NCBI GenBank assembly: GCA_002401955.1
Contig: NVUQ01000001.1
Coordinates: forward strand, 1 to 64,000
DNA: 64,000 nucleotides
From: Flavobacteriales bacterium
GTDB lineage: Bacteria > Bacteroidota > Bacteroidia > Flavobacteriales_E > Vicingaceae
Direction of reading: 5' to 3'
Below the pieces are notes generated by a model. The model did no database searches and had not been told where the DNA came from. It worked only from the letters and a program-made list of their open reading frames with translations. Numbering within the stretch: position 1 is the stretch's first letter; each line of letters begins with the position of its first letter. Positions 37,335 through 44,782 of the stretch are shown here, in pieces. A program made the position numbers and the translations under genes.

Positions 37335-38364
37335 TGTTTATGATCAAAGATACGCTATAAAGACCATTTTTATTAAATACTTCTAATTTATGCTTGTCTT
37401 TATAGATTAGGTTTAAACGTTTCTGAATCAATCTATTACCTAATCCGTTAGTCTCTTGTTGTTTTATTTCATTTGCATTGAATTTGTTTTCGCATTTCAT
37501 TTTTATGTTATCTTTCTCAATAGAAATGTTCACGTTAATGGCATTATCTTCTTTTTTATTTGAAGTATGTTTAAAAGCATTTTCAATAAAGGGGATAAAA
37601 ACCATTGGAGCAATTTTTTTACCCTCTGGATTACCATTTACCGAGAAGTTTACATAGTTTGAATTGGAAGTACGTATTTTTTGTAATTCAATATACTTTT
37701 TAATGTATTCTAGCTCTTTTGTAAGTGAGATACTATCCGTTTTGTTGTCAAATAACATAAAGCGCATGATGTCAGATAGTTTATTTAAATAGTTTGAAGC
37801 TTCTTCAGGAGATTTTAGAATCAAAACATCAATATTGTTTATCGTGTTAAATAAAAAGTGTGGGTCTAATTTAGATTTAATTAAGGCTAACTCCATTTCA
37901 TGATTCTTTTGAGACAACTCTTCTTTTATTTTTAATTCTTCATACCAACTAATAAATCCTTTTAAAATAAGACCGACTATTCCACATATAAGAGCTATAA
38001 AATACATGAAAATAAGTTCGCCAAAAAAGGAGTTATATTGGTCTTGAAACATAAAATTAGCTCCAAACATTATGGATAAAATAATGCTTCCGATTAAGGC
38101 AGAGCCAATTGAAATACCTATTCCATAGATAACGCACAGAAGCACCTTTTTGTACTTTAGATACTTAGGAAGCAAGAATAGGTAAAATAAATAAAACGAA
38201 ATTATAGAGGGAATTATCGCAAACCCTAAAATAAGTTTAATAACATACGTTAAAGGAGGTATTGCTGTTTGTCCTTGAGATGTTGCTGCTAGTATTATTA
38301 GTAAGAGGAGAGAATAACATCCCCAAAAACCTACGTGTAATGTAATAATTAATGATTTTTTCAT
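37327..38364 (-). CDS. LytS/YehU-type sensor histidine kinase
   Basis: 345 residues. Four membrane helices (about 7-27, 44-65, 77-100, 115-137) are followed by a His_kinase domain of the LytS type. The phosphorylated histidine is His169 in DPHFLFNTINNID, the N box is PFIENAFKHT and the G box GLGNRLIQKR is near the end. No extracytoplasmic sensor domain, so it probably senses within the membrane. Together with the LytTR regulator it forms a complete two-component system. Confidence 0.92.
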   Translation of the reverse strand: MKKSLIITLHVGFWGCYSLLLLIILAATSQGQTAIPPLTYVIKLILGFAIIPSIISFYLFYLFLLPKYLKYKKVLLCVIYGIGISIGSALIGSIILSIMFGANFMFQDQYNSFFGELIFMYFIALICGIVGLILKGFISWYEELKIKEELSQKNHEMELALIKSKLDPHFLFNTINNIDVLILKSPEEASNYLNKLSDIMRFMLFDNKTDSISLTKELEYIKKYIELQKIRTSNSNYVNFSVNGNPEGKKIAPMVFIPFIENAFKHTSNKKEDNAINVNISIEKDNIKMKCENKFNANEIKQQETNGLGNRLIQKRLNLIYKDKHKLEVFNKNGLYSVSLIINNE

Positions 38365-38501
38365 AGTTTAAATTTTTTTATTGATTAATTTAAATCAAAA
38401 GTCATTGATTAAGGGATACTTAGAAAAAGTATTATGTAAACGGGAGGTATTCATCTGTGATTAATGAATTTTAATCTGTAACATTTTTTCATTGTAGGCA
38501 A

Positions 38502-38560
38502 TCTACTTATTGGTCGCGTTTCACTTCGACTTACATTTTGTAAAACGAAGTTAGCTTTTT
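38502..38560 (-). repeat. Cassette-boundary-like element C (partial)
   Basis: TCTACTTATTGGTCG (38502-38516) is shared with elements A and B. It is followed by a hairpin with arms ACTTCG/CGAAGT and TTAC/GTAA. It lies upstream of the histidine kinase gene, where the end of the preceding cassette would be expected. Confidence 0.6.
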
Positions 38561-38647
38561 TTAAAGAGAAAGTAAAGAGCTATTACTTAAGGTGTATCCT
38601 TTTTAATTTTTTGTATTACAAGTGTATCAACCAAATCTTTAATTGTA

Positions 38648-39328
38648 ATGCGTGTAATATTATTGGTAGTGTTAGTTAGTATGATAGGAAGCGTTTTTGC
38701 TCAAAAAACGAAAACTTACAATCAGCTTATTGCTGATGTCAAATTAGAAAGAGGGATGTTAAGTTCTTCCTATCTAGGTGGTGATTCAGCAAAACAACAC
38801 AAGTCAGTCTTTGCAGCTAAAGATTATATTTACACGCAGCTGATAGAGAATATTTTTCCGAGTTGGTACGGAACCGAATGGGCTTATGAAGGTTACTCTA
38901 ATGTACCTAAAAAAGGATTAATTGCTTGTGGTTATTTTGTTGCCACCACCTTAAAACACATTGGATTTAATCTAAATCGTTATAAATTGGCTCAGCAATA
39001 TTCAACCGGAATAGTTAAAACACTTTGTAGCAATATTCAATATGTTCGAAATAACGATACTGAAAAACTGTTTCGATACATTAATTCAAAACCAAAGCAG
39101 TTGTATGTAGTTGGGTTGGATAACCATGTTGGGTTTATCTCTAAAGAAAAAGATGGTGTTTATTTTATTCATTCTTCATATCTCGATGAATCAGTTGTGA
39201 TAAAAGAAAATGCTCAAACTTCAGAAGCGTTAATTTCTTCCAATCTCTTTGTGTTAGGAGAATTTACACAAAATGATGCGCTTGTTAAATCTTGGTTGTT
39301 GAATAGGGAAGTTGTAATCAGGAAATGA
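38648..39328 (+). CDS. Exported papain-fold-like protein (putative cysteine peptidase)
   Basis: 226 residues. Signal peptide 1-19 (ending SVFAQ). A cysteine at the start of a helix, Cys94 in LIACGYFVATTL, and a histidine at the start of a strand, His160 in GLDNHVGFI, followed by VYFIHSSY (His175), are arranged as in NlpC/P60 and related papain-like amidases. I do not recognise the exact family, and cell-wall amidase or peptidase activity is a guess. It is the only plus-strand gene in the cassette-like stretch and is convergent with the orphan gene across element D. Confidence 0.7.
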   Translation: MRVILLVVLVSMIGSVFAQKTKTYNQLIADVKLERGMLSSSYLGGDSAKQHKSVFAAKDYIYTQLIENIFPSWYGTEWAYEGYSNVPKKGLIACGYFVATTLKHIGFNLNRYKLAQQYSTGIVKTLCSNIQYVRNNDTEKLFRYINSKPKQLYVVGLDNHVGFISKEKDGVYFIHSSYLDESVVIKENAQTSEALISSNLFVLGEFTQNDALVKSWLLNREVVIRK

Positions 39329-39345
39329 AAAGAATTGTTCTTGGT

Positions 39346-39584
39346 AACGACAACTGTATGTTGCGTTTATTACAGTTGTTTAATTGCACCAAAGTAATGA
39401 AATTTTGTAGATGTACCACACAGCAATTGACAATTAAGTAGGAGAAAAGCTAATTAACAGAAGCAAGGATGCAACTTGCAAAACCCTTAGATAACCACCT
39501 ACAAAATGAATGGCACTAACTCACCAAATTCAAAAAAAAACTACAACTGCTCGCAGCCCAAATGCAATATACAAATTGTTGGGG
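39346..39584 (-). repeat. Cassette-boundary-like element D (about 239 bp)
   Basis: Near-copy of element E at 40180-40417. The first 134 nt on the plus strand (39346-39479) are identical as far as I can see, and the rest is similar with small changes. The ends are inverted-repeat-like: CAACGAC/CAACTGTATG at one side and CAATTTGTATATTGC at the other on the minus strand. It abuts the stop codon of the orphan gene at 39585. Confidence 0.9.
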
Positions 39585-40163
39585 TTAGTTTAGTTCTTTC
39601 CCTAGTTTCTCAAATATGTTGAAATGGTGTCTATCTGTGCTTATTTGTATAGAGAGAATATTTTTCTTAAGAATAACTTGAAACATTTCCCCAGAGTCAA
39701 AAAATGGTCTTAATGTAGTTGTTAATTTCTGCAATAAGTCTTGATTTTCTTGATTAGAAAAAACAATGTATTTACGGTTTTCGGAATATAGATTTGCATT
39801 TTTAATGCTTAATAACAGAAAAACATCCCAAATAGTTTTTCTACGAATTTTTAATGACCCGTATCCTTCGAGTTTTGTTTCCCACTTGGCAATTAAGGAG
39901 AGAACATATTCCTTGTATTCTTTTTCACTCTGAAGAATTGGTGTTGAACCGAGAGAAGTGTTGTTAGATTTCTTGTATGACAAAACCCATTCTTTTGGAA
40001 CATTAATTTTTCCTGATACATAATATGCCCAAACATTAAATTTTCCTTTCACTTGTCCATTTCGCTCTAGGACATATTTTTCAAATTCCTCACAAAAATT
40101 TTTGTTAGCAATGTAAAAAGGATTGTCAAGTTCGTCTGGTAGAGAATTTGATTTTATAGCCAT
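39585..40163 (-). CDS. Orphan protein flanked by near-identical repeats
   Basis: 192 residues starting at the ATG at 40163 (MAIKSNSLPDELDN); the frame runs on upstream into element E but that lead is not plausible. No signal peptide, membrane segment or recognised motif. The middle is helical and charged, with a strand-rich end (QVILKKNILSIQIST). The gene sits exactly between elements E and D, with its stop codon touching D, like a one-gene cassette. I cannot assign a function. Confidence 0.7.
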   Translation of the reverse strand: MAIKSNSLPDELDNPFYIANKNFCEEFEKYVLERNGQVKGKFNVWAYYVSGKINVPKEWVLSYKKSNNTSLGSTPILQSEKEYKEYVLSLIAKWETKLEGYGSLKIRRKTIWDVFLLLSIKNANLYSENRKYIVFSNQENQDLLQKLTTTLRPFFDSGEMFQVILKKNILSIQISTDRHHFNIFEKLGKELN

Positions 40164-40179
40164 AATATTTATTAACACC

Positions 40180-40417
40180 AACGACAACTGTATGTTGCGT
40201 TTATTACAGTTGTTTAATTGCACCAAAGTAATGAAATTTTGTAGATGTACCACACAGCAATTGACAATTAAGTAGGAGAAAAGCTAATTAACAGAAGCAA
40301 GGATGCAACTTGCGAAGCTTTTAAATAAACACCTACAAAATGAATGGCACTAACTCACAAAATTGTCAAAAAGTTAAAACTGCTCGCAACCCAAATGCAA
40401 TATTACAACTTGTTGGG
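40180..40417 (-). repeat. Cassette-boundary-like element E (about 238 bp)
   Basis: Partner of element D, 834 bp away. On the minus strand it begins ACCCAACAAGTTGTAATATT, 23 bp after the stop codon of the lipoprotein gene, and ends CATACAGTTGTCGTTGG, 17 bp before the ATG of the orphan gene. Inside it has complementary segments such as ATTTTGTAGATGT and ACACCTACAAAAT, so it could fold as one long imperfect hairpin. Confidence 0.9.
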
Positions 40418-40439
40418 TTTTCGTTATTAATAACTAAGA

Positions 40440-41522
40440 TTACTTACTTTTTGTCATTAAGTCACTATTGCCTACATACATAGCAAAGTAAGGGAATTTA
40501 CTGTTTTCTCGTTTTAAAAGAATAATATATGGCTTGTCAAAGACTAAATTCTTAGGTGTTGGTTTTTCTTCTGGTTCTTCCATCGCAGCCTCTTCAACAC
40601 ATTCTTCTTCAGCAAAACTTTCCACTATAGCGCCATTTTCATCAAGAATAAATGCATTTTTTTGATAGAATTGAACAATATTAAAAGTGTCCATATTTTC
40701 CAATGAGAACTGAGTACCTTCAATATTGGTGAAATGATGGTCTAAATGAAATTTAATTATAGGTATTCTTACTTTGTCTTCATCTGTTATTCTATATTTC
40801 CATTTGTTATTTGGTGAATATTTTTCTTTACGGGATTTTTCACTTTCTGTTAATTTATTTATTTCATCATGCATTATAATGTTCTCCTGAAATGAGGATT
40901 TGATTAGAATAATTTCATGTTCCTCGTCATCTGGGTACAATTTTAATGCAAAATCGTCATCATTATTGTAGTATAGAATTTGAGCTGGTCCATAATGATC
41001 AAATCCGAAACTAGCAACATTGTCATTAAAAAAGGAAACTTCGTCTTCATATTTGTTTAATGGGTATGAAAAAGGTAGTCCTTTTTTGAAATAGGCCTGA
41101 GCTTTAATTTCACGTTGATTGGTTATTGGATCTTTGAATACTTGGATTGATGTTCTATATTCATTTTGTTTTAATACATTCTGAAAACTCTTAGAGTTAG
41201 TCATTAAAGTTAGGTCATTACTTTCGCAACTTTCTATGGCAGACCCAATAGTATCTTGAATTTGATTCCAAGCCATACATAGGGTTGCCGAATAAATGGC
41301 GTTTGTTTTATTATTGAAGGATGATTCAAGTGTTGAAAGAAAAATGGTATTCCCGTTAGAATTTAAGGTTTGTAATTCAGGAAAAGAGGAGTCAAAACTA
41401 ATATTACTTAAATCTTCATTCTCAATTTTGATTTCTGTAATGATTTCATTTTCATCATTATTGGAATTTGGATGACAACCAACAATTACAAGAACTAAGA
41501 TGAAGAATATTAATCGATTCAT
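40440..41522 (-). CDS. Lipoprotein with serpin-like C-terminus
   Basis: 360 residues from ATG 41522. A lipoprotein signal (LVLVIVGC) puts the lipid-bearing Cys near residue 16. The C-terminal region resembles serpins in order. VRIPIIKFHLDHHF recalls the strand before the reactive loop, AFILDENGAIVESFAEEE resembles the hinge, then comes a Glu/Pro-rich loop, and KPYIILLKRENSKFPYFAMYVGN matches the serpin ending PFLFLI...FMGRV. Serpins trap proteases irreversibly. This match is by eye only; length suits the fold. It is followed by element E. Confidence 0.6.
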   Translation of the reverse strand: MNRLIFFILVLVIVGCHPNSNNDENEIITEIKIENEDLSNISFDSSFPELQTLNSNGNTIFLSTLESSFNNKTNAIYSATLCMAWNQIQDTIGSAIESCESNDLTLMTNSKSFQNVLKQNEYRTSIQVFKDPITNQREIKAQAYFKKGLPFSYPLNKYEDEVSFFNDNVASFGFDHYGPAQILYYNNDDDFALKLYPDDEEHEIILIKSSFQENIIMHDEINKLTESEKSRKEKYSPNNKWKYRITDEDKVRIPIIKFHLDHHFTNIEGTQFSLENMDTFNIVQFYQKNAFILDENGAIVESFAEEECVEEAAMEEPEEKPTPKNLVFDKPYIILLKRENSKFPYFAMYVGNSDLMTKSK

Positions 41523-41555
41523 ATTTATTATTTTGATGTAATGAAACCCAACAAT

Positions 41556-41583
41556 CAAATAAACGCACTAGTACGTTTATTTG
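41556..41583 (-). terminator. Hairpin after the PHP-domain gene
   Basis: The stem CAAATAAACG / CGTTTATTTG (10 bp) has an inner ACTAGT palindrome. It lies just after the stop of the PHP-domain gene, but the T run is weak, so it may be an attenuator or processing site. Confidence 0.5.
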
Positions 41584-41589
41584 TTTAAT

Positions 41590-44238
41590 TTACTGTTTAA
41601 TAATCTTTTTAACTATTGGTGCGTTGTTTTCTTGGTAGATTATTAAGTTGTAAAACCCTTTACTTAAGTGAGAAACATCAATAAACTCAAAGTTGTTGTT
41701 AATTTTATTCTGAGTAATTAGCTGACCTAAATTATTAAATAAACTATACGTTGAAAATTCACTTGGGTTAGTTGTTTTAATTACCAATTGGTTAGTTGCT
41801 GGGTTTGGAAAAACAACTAAGTTGTTGCTTTGTTCCTCTTCAATTCCTGTAGGTTGTCCCCAGGTAATCCAAACGGGGTTGGTGTACGAATGAAAATAAT
41901 CATGGGTGGTTCTATGTTCATTAGTCGTAGCAGAATAATCAACATAAGTTTCAATTTCTGAACGTACATACAAGTATTGGTTGATTGGAGTATTTCCAAC
42001 ACCAAAAACAGAATCTAATAAATCCATTAAGTTGTAACTTTTAAGAATATCTCCAGATGAGGCTGTTAAGCTTAACTCTTTTTTGATTTCACCAGTAGGA
42101 GTACCTACTATAAAGGTGAATTTTGTAAAATCTCCAAATTCTGGAGTTGTGGTATAGTTGAAGTTTACAAAAATAGTTGATTGAGAATTTACATCAAGAA
42201 CAGAGTCTTCGCCCATCAATATTTCATTGCTAGTGTTATTTCCATCAAGACTTATCCCCATCGTGATTAATGGGCCGTCAGACATGCTGATATGTCCATT
42301 GTATAATGCTTTCAAAACTTCAGAACCGTTCGTTCCCATCCCGTTTGGACAATAAGCTAAGGTGTTTAACTTCCCTACAGCATTATTATTTATGGAGCCT
42401 GTGCCTCCTAAATTATCAGTATTGTTAGAGTTAAAAGAACCATGAGCATCAGAACCAGCAGAGTAATACATTTTCCAATTTTGAATAGAGTTATTAGCGT
42501 TTTTAGCTGTAAGACCTAACTGATTAATGTGGTTTATAACTTCTTGCCCCTGCTTTAATCGTTTATGATGAAATGAATGTAATGAAGTGTCCACTTGATT
42601 CATTGCCGCTCCAATATTTGTAACATCCCAAGGGTCATTATCATAGCCTGTTAAACCACTAACTTCAATGTTTGAACGGACATTCCAAATCTGACCACCT
42701 TTAATAGCATCTTTTATTAATTTGTTAGATGAAGCATCTAAAATGTCTGAATTTACCCCCGTATTATTACAAATAATATTTCCTCCTATTCCAGGAAAAG
42801 AATTTCCATTTACAGGAAATCCTGCATCGCCTAAGTTCCAGATGCCTCCATTTACCGGAACTAATGGTAGTGCGTCTTCAGTGGCAAAAGGGTGTGCACA
42901 ATAAGAAAACCCATCAGCTGAAACCAATTGACTTACCACGCTATCAATATTGACTCCCGTAGCTATTAAATCACCATAACCATCTCCAAGAAAAGGAAAA
43001 ACAGTAGGGCTATTATAGCTTGGATAAGCTAGCATGTGAACCAGTTTGTTTTCACTATTTGTAGTGGCAACTTCTTGTCCTGCTATATAAATTAAGGAAT
43101 TGTCATTTGCATTAAGAGATGTTACTTCGTTTTGAAGTGCAGTCCAATTAGTGTTGATGTTAAAATTTCCATAATTGTCAAAATCAGAAGTATGATCAGT
43201 AGTGGTTATCCAGTCAAGACCAATAAGTTTTGCTGCTTCTTTAGTTGCGCAAAGTGGTAAACCTAATTCAGCATCATTTTGAGTGTATACAGAGTGTAAA
43301 TGGGTATCACCTCTATAATAATTTGCTTGAGAAGGAATATCATCATTAGATCTGAAAATACGCATTCGTATTACATCATCAGTAGTTATAAGAGTGTTGG
43401 CATAATTAACGGTTACTTCAATGTCAATTATATCATCTAGTCCTATTAGATCTGAAGCAGGTATATTAAAATTAAAATACCAGAAAGCATTAGGAACACT
43501 TACGTAATCGTCAAAGAAGTCAGATTCGCTATCAAAATCCATTGTGTAACTTGATGTTGGGGTTAAGGCCGTTACATCAAATGCTTTAATATCCAATCCA
43601 GGATCGTTGATAGAAGGGCAAGAAAACATGTTGTTGAAAGTGTTTGTAGGGATTGTGTTGTAAGTTAGAATACTTCCGAATGCAGGACTTGAAGCACTTT
43701 TTATTTTAATGTTGATGTAATCTACTTTTAAAGTAAACCCTATTATTTGATCTGCATCGTGTAGAAAAAAATGTAGAGGTATAGGTAAATCGTTTCCTGA
43801 ACCATCCGTTTTTTTCATTCTCCAAGGAGCATCTACATAAAATTCAGAGAATACTGAATTAGTTTGTTTTAAGATAGTAGGGGAATCCCATCCGCCCCAG
43901 TCATGTGTCTTATTAAATATTTTAGTTATTTCAATTTGGATTAAATCTGTTTCAGGATTGATATCTTTTTCGTTAAACGTGAAATGATCATCAATAAACT
44001 TTTTGTCTCCTGATATCAATTTAAAAAAATGTGATTGTATAGATTTTCCATTTTTTAAAAAATCTATTTGTACATTTTCAAAAGGAGTGTTGGTAATGTT
44101 TTCAATTTTAAAAGAGTAGGTAATTTTTCCAGTTTCAGAATTTGAAATTTCAACCTGTTCAATGCTTAGGTATTCACCTCGGTGAGCCATTGTGTTAAAA
44201 CTTATCACAATTAATGCTAACGAAAAAAAGATTTTCAT
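41590..44238 (-). CDS. Secreted PHP-domain protein with T9SS type A tail
   Basis: 882 residues from ATG 44238 (open frame to 44289). The signal peptide ends near NTMAHRG. A beta-rich N-terminal third is followed by a PHP metal-dependent phosphoesterase-like domain. It has the metal motif DTHLHSVYT (His313, His315), then WITTTDHTSD, YIAGQEVATT and HMLAYPSY, as in the CehA/McbA type. The C-terminus VVFPNPATNQ...GFYNLIIY is a type A sorting domain. It is probably a cell-surface or secreted hydrolase. The promoter lies close to that of the divergent marR gene. Confidence 0.9.
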   Translation of the reverse strand: MKIFFSLALIVISFNTMAHRGEYLSIEQVEISNSETGKITYSFKIENITNTPFENVQIDFLKNGKSIQSHFFKLISGDKKFIDDHFTFNEKDINPETDLIQIEITKIFNKTHDWGGWDSPTILKQTNSVFSEFYVDAPWRMKKTDGSGNDLPIPLHFFLHDADQIIGFTLKVDYINIKIKSASSPAFGSILTYNTIPTNTFNNMFSCPSINDPGLDIKAFDVTALTPTSSYTMDFDSESDFFDDYVSVPNAFWYFNFNIPASDLIGLDDIIDIEVTVNYANTLITTDDVIRMRIFRSNDDIPSQANYYRGDTHLHSVYTQNDAELGLPLCATKEAAKLIGLDWITTTDHTSDFDNYGNFNINTNWTALQNEVTSLNANDNSLIYIAGQEVATTNSENKLVHMLAYPSYNSPTVFPFLGDGYGDLIATGVNIDSVVSQLVSADGFSYCAHPFATEDALPLVPVNGGIWNLGDAGFPVNGNSFPGIGGNIICNNTGVNSDILDASSNKLIKDAIKGGQIWNVRSNIEVSGLTGYDNDPWDVTNIGAAMNQVDTSLHSFHHKRLKQGQEVINHINQLGLTAKNANNSIQNWKMYYSAGSDAHGSFNSNNTDNLGGTGSINNNAVGKLNTLAYCPNGMGTNGSEVLKALYNGHISMSDGPLITMGISLDGNNTSNEILMGEDSVLDVNSQSTIFVNFNYTTTPEFGDFTKFTFIVGTPTGEIKKELSLTASSGDILKSYNLMDLLDSVFGVGNTPINQYLYVRSEIETYVDYSATTNEHRTTHDYFHSYTNPVWITWGQPTGIEEEQSNNLVVFPNPATNQLVIKTTNPSEFSTYSLFNNLGQLITQNKINNNFEFIDVSHLSKGFYNLIIYQENNAPIVKKIIKQ

Positions 44239-44293
44239 AAGTATGGTTTTGTGTTGATTTGTTAAAGTTAATAAAATATTTCTCAACATATAT

Positions 44294-44337
44294 TATGTTT
44301 GCATAATAAATTTCATTAATATTGTTATGTAAACATA
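44294..44337 (+). promoter_or_regulatory. marR promoter and paired operator candidate
   Basis: Two half-palindromes of the form TATG-N4-CATA occur at 44294-44305 (TATGTTTGCATA) and 44326-44337 (TATGTAAACATA), exactly 32 bp apart, about three helical turns. As 13-mers the arms are inverted repeats with one mismatch. The first overlaps TATGTTTG, a perfect TAnnTTTG -7 box, so a protein bound there would block the marR promoter. MarR proteins typically bind such palindromes and repress themselves. Confidence 0.65.
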
Positions 44338-44341
44338 GATA

Positions 44342-44782
44342 ATGAGTCAAAACAACACCGTAGATCATCATATAAAATCAACTTGGCATAACATGTTTAA
44401 GATGTATAATCAGGTGGCAGCTAGGTATGGAACTACTCAGGCAACAGGCTTGGTGTTGTTGGGTATTAATAAAGAAGGAACCCCTTCAACTTCTATCGCA
44501 CCATCTTTAGGGATGGAAGCTACTAGTTTAAGCCGGGTACTGAAAACCTTAGAAGATAACGATTTAATTTATCGTAAAAAAGACAAAAAGGACAAGAGAA
44601 TGGTTAGGATTTTTCTAACAGAAAAAGGAGTGGAGAAAAGAAGAGTTGCTAAAAAGGTAGTTTCGGGCTTTCAAGAATTAATTACCGAAGAAATACCACA
44701 AAGCAAACTCAGTATGTTTTTTGAAGTAATGGATTCAGTTAATCGTGTTATTGATAAATATAAAGAACAAAATAAATTATAA
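44342..44782 (+). CDS. MarR-family transcriptional regulator
   Basis: 146 residues with a winged helix. The recognition region is SIAPSLGMEATSLSRVLKTLEDNDLIYRK, and the wing is DKKDKRMVRIFLTEKG. Dimerisation helices lie at both ends. It overlaps the start of fadN by one base (TAATG), so it is the first gene of the beta-oxidation operon. Two TATG-N4-CATA sites in its promoter make autoregulation likely. The expected ligand is an acyl-CoA or fatty acid by analogy with other fad regulators, which is inference. Confidence 0.92.
   Translation: MSQNNTVDHHIKSTWHNMFKMYNQVAARYGTTQATGLVLLGINKEGTPSTSIAPSLGMEATSLSRVLKTLEDNDLIYRKKDKKDKRMVRIFLTEKGVEKRRVAKKVVSGFQELITEEIPQSKLSMFFEVMDSVNRVIDKYKEQNKL

Noticed and set aside
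40164-40253. Upstream start for the orphan gene inside element E
   Set aside because: The extra 30 residues are translated repeat DNA; MAIKSNSLP at 40163 is a more natural start.
39346-40417. Insertion sequence with D and E as terminal repeats
   Set aside because: The repeats are direct rather than inverted, far longer than usual IS ends, and the gene between shows no transposase motif.
39346-40417. CRISPR array
   Set aside because: Only two long copies with a gene between them; no short regularly spaced repeats and no cas genes.
33650-41590. A classical mobile integron, prophage or defence island
   Set aside because: No integrase, transposase, phage or known defence gene is present. Only the cassette-like organisation is supported.
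41817-42005. Short minus-strand ORF in another frame of the PHP-domain gene
   Set aside because: Lies entirely inside a clear gene and has no motif; treated as a chance frame.
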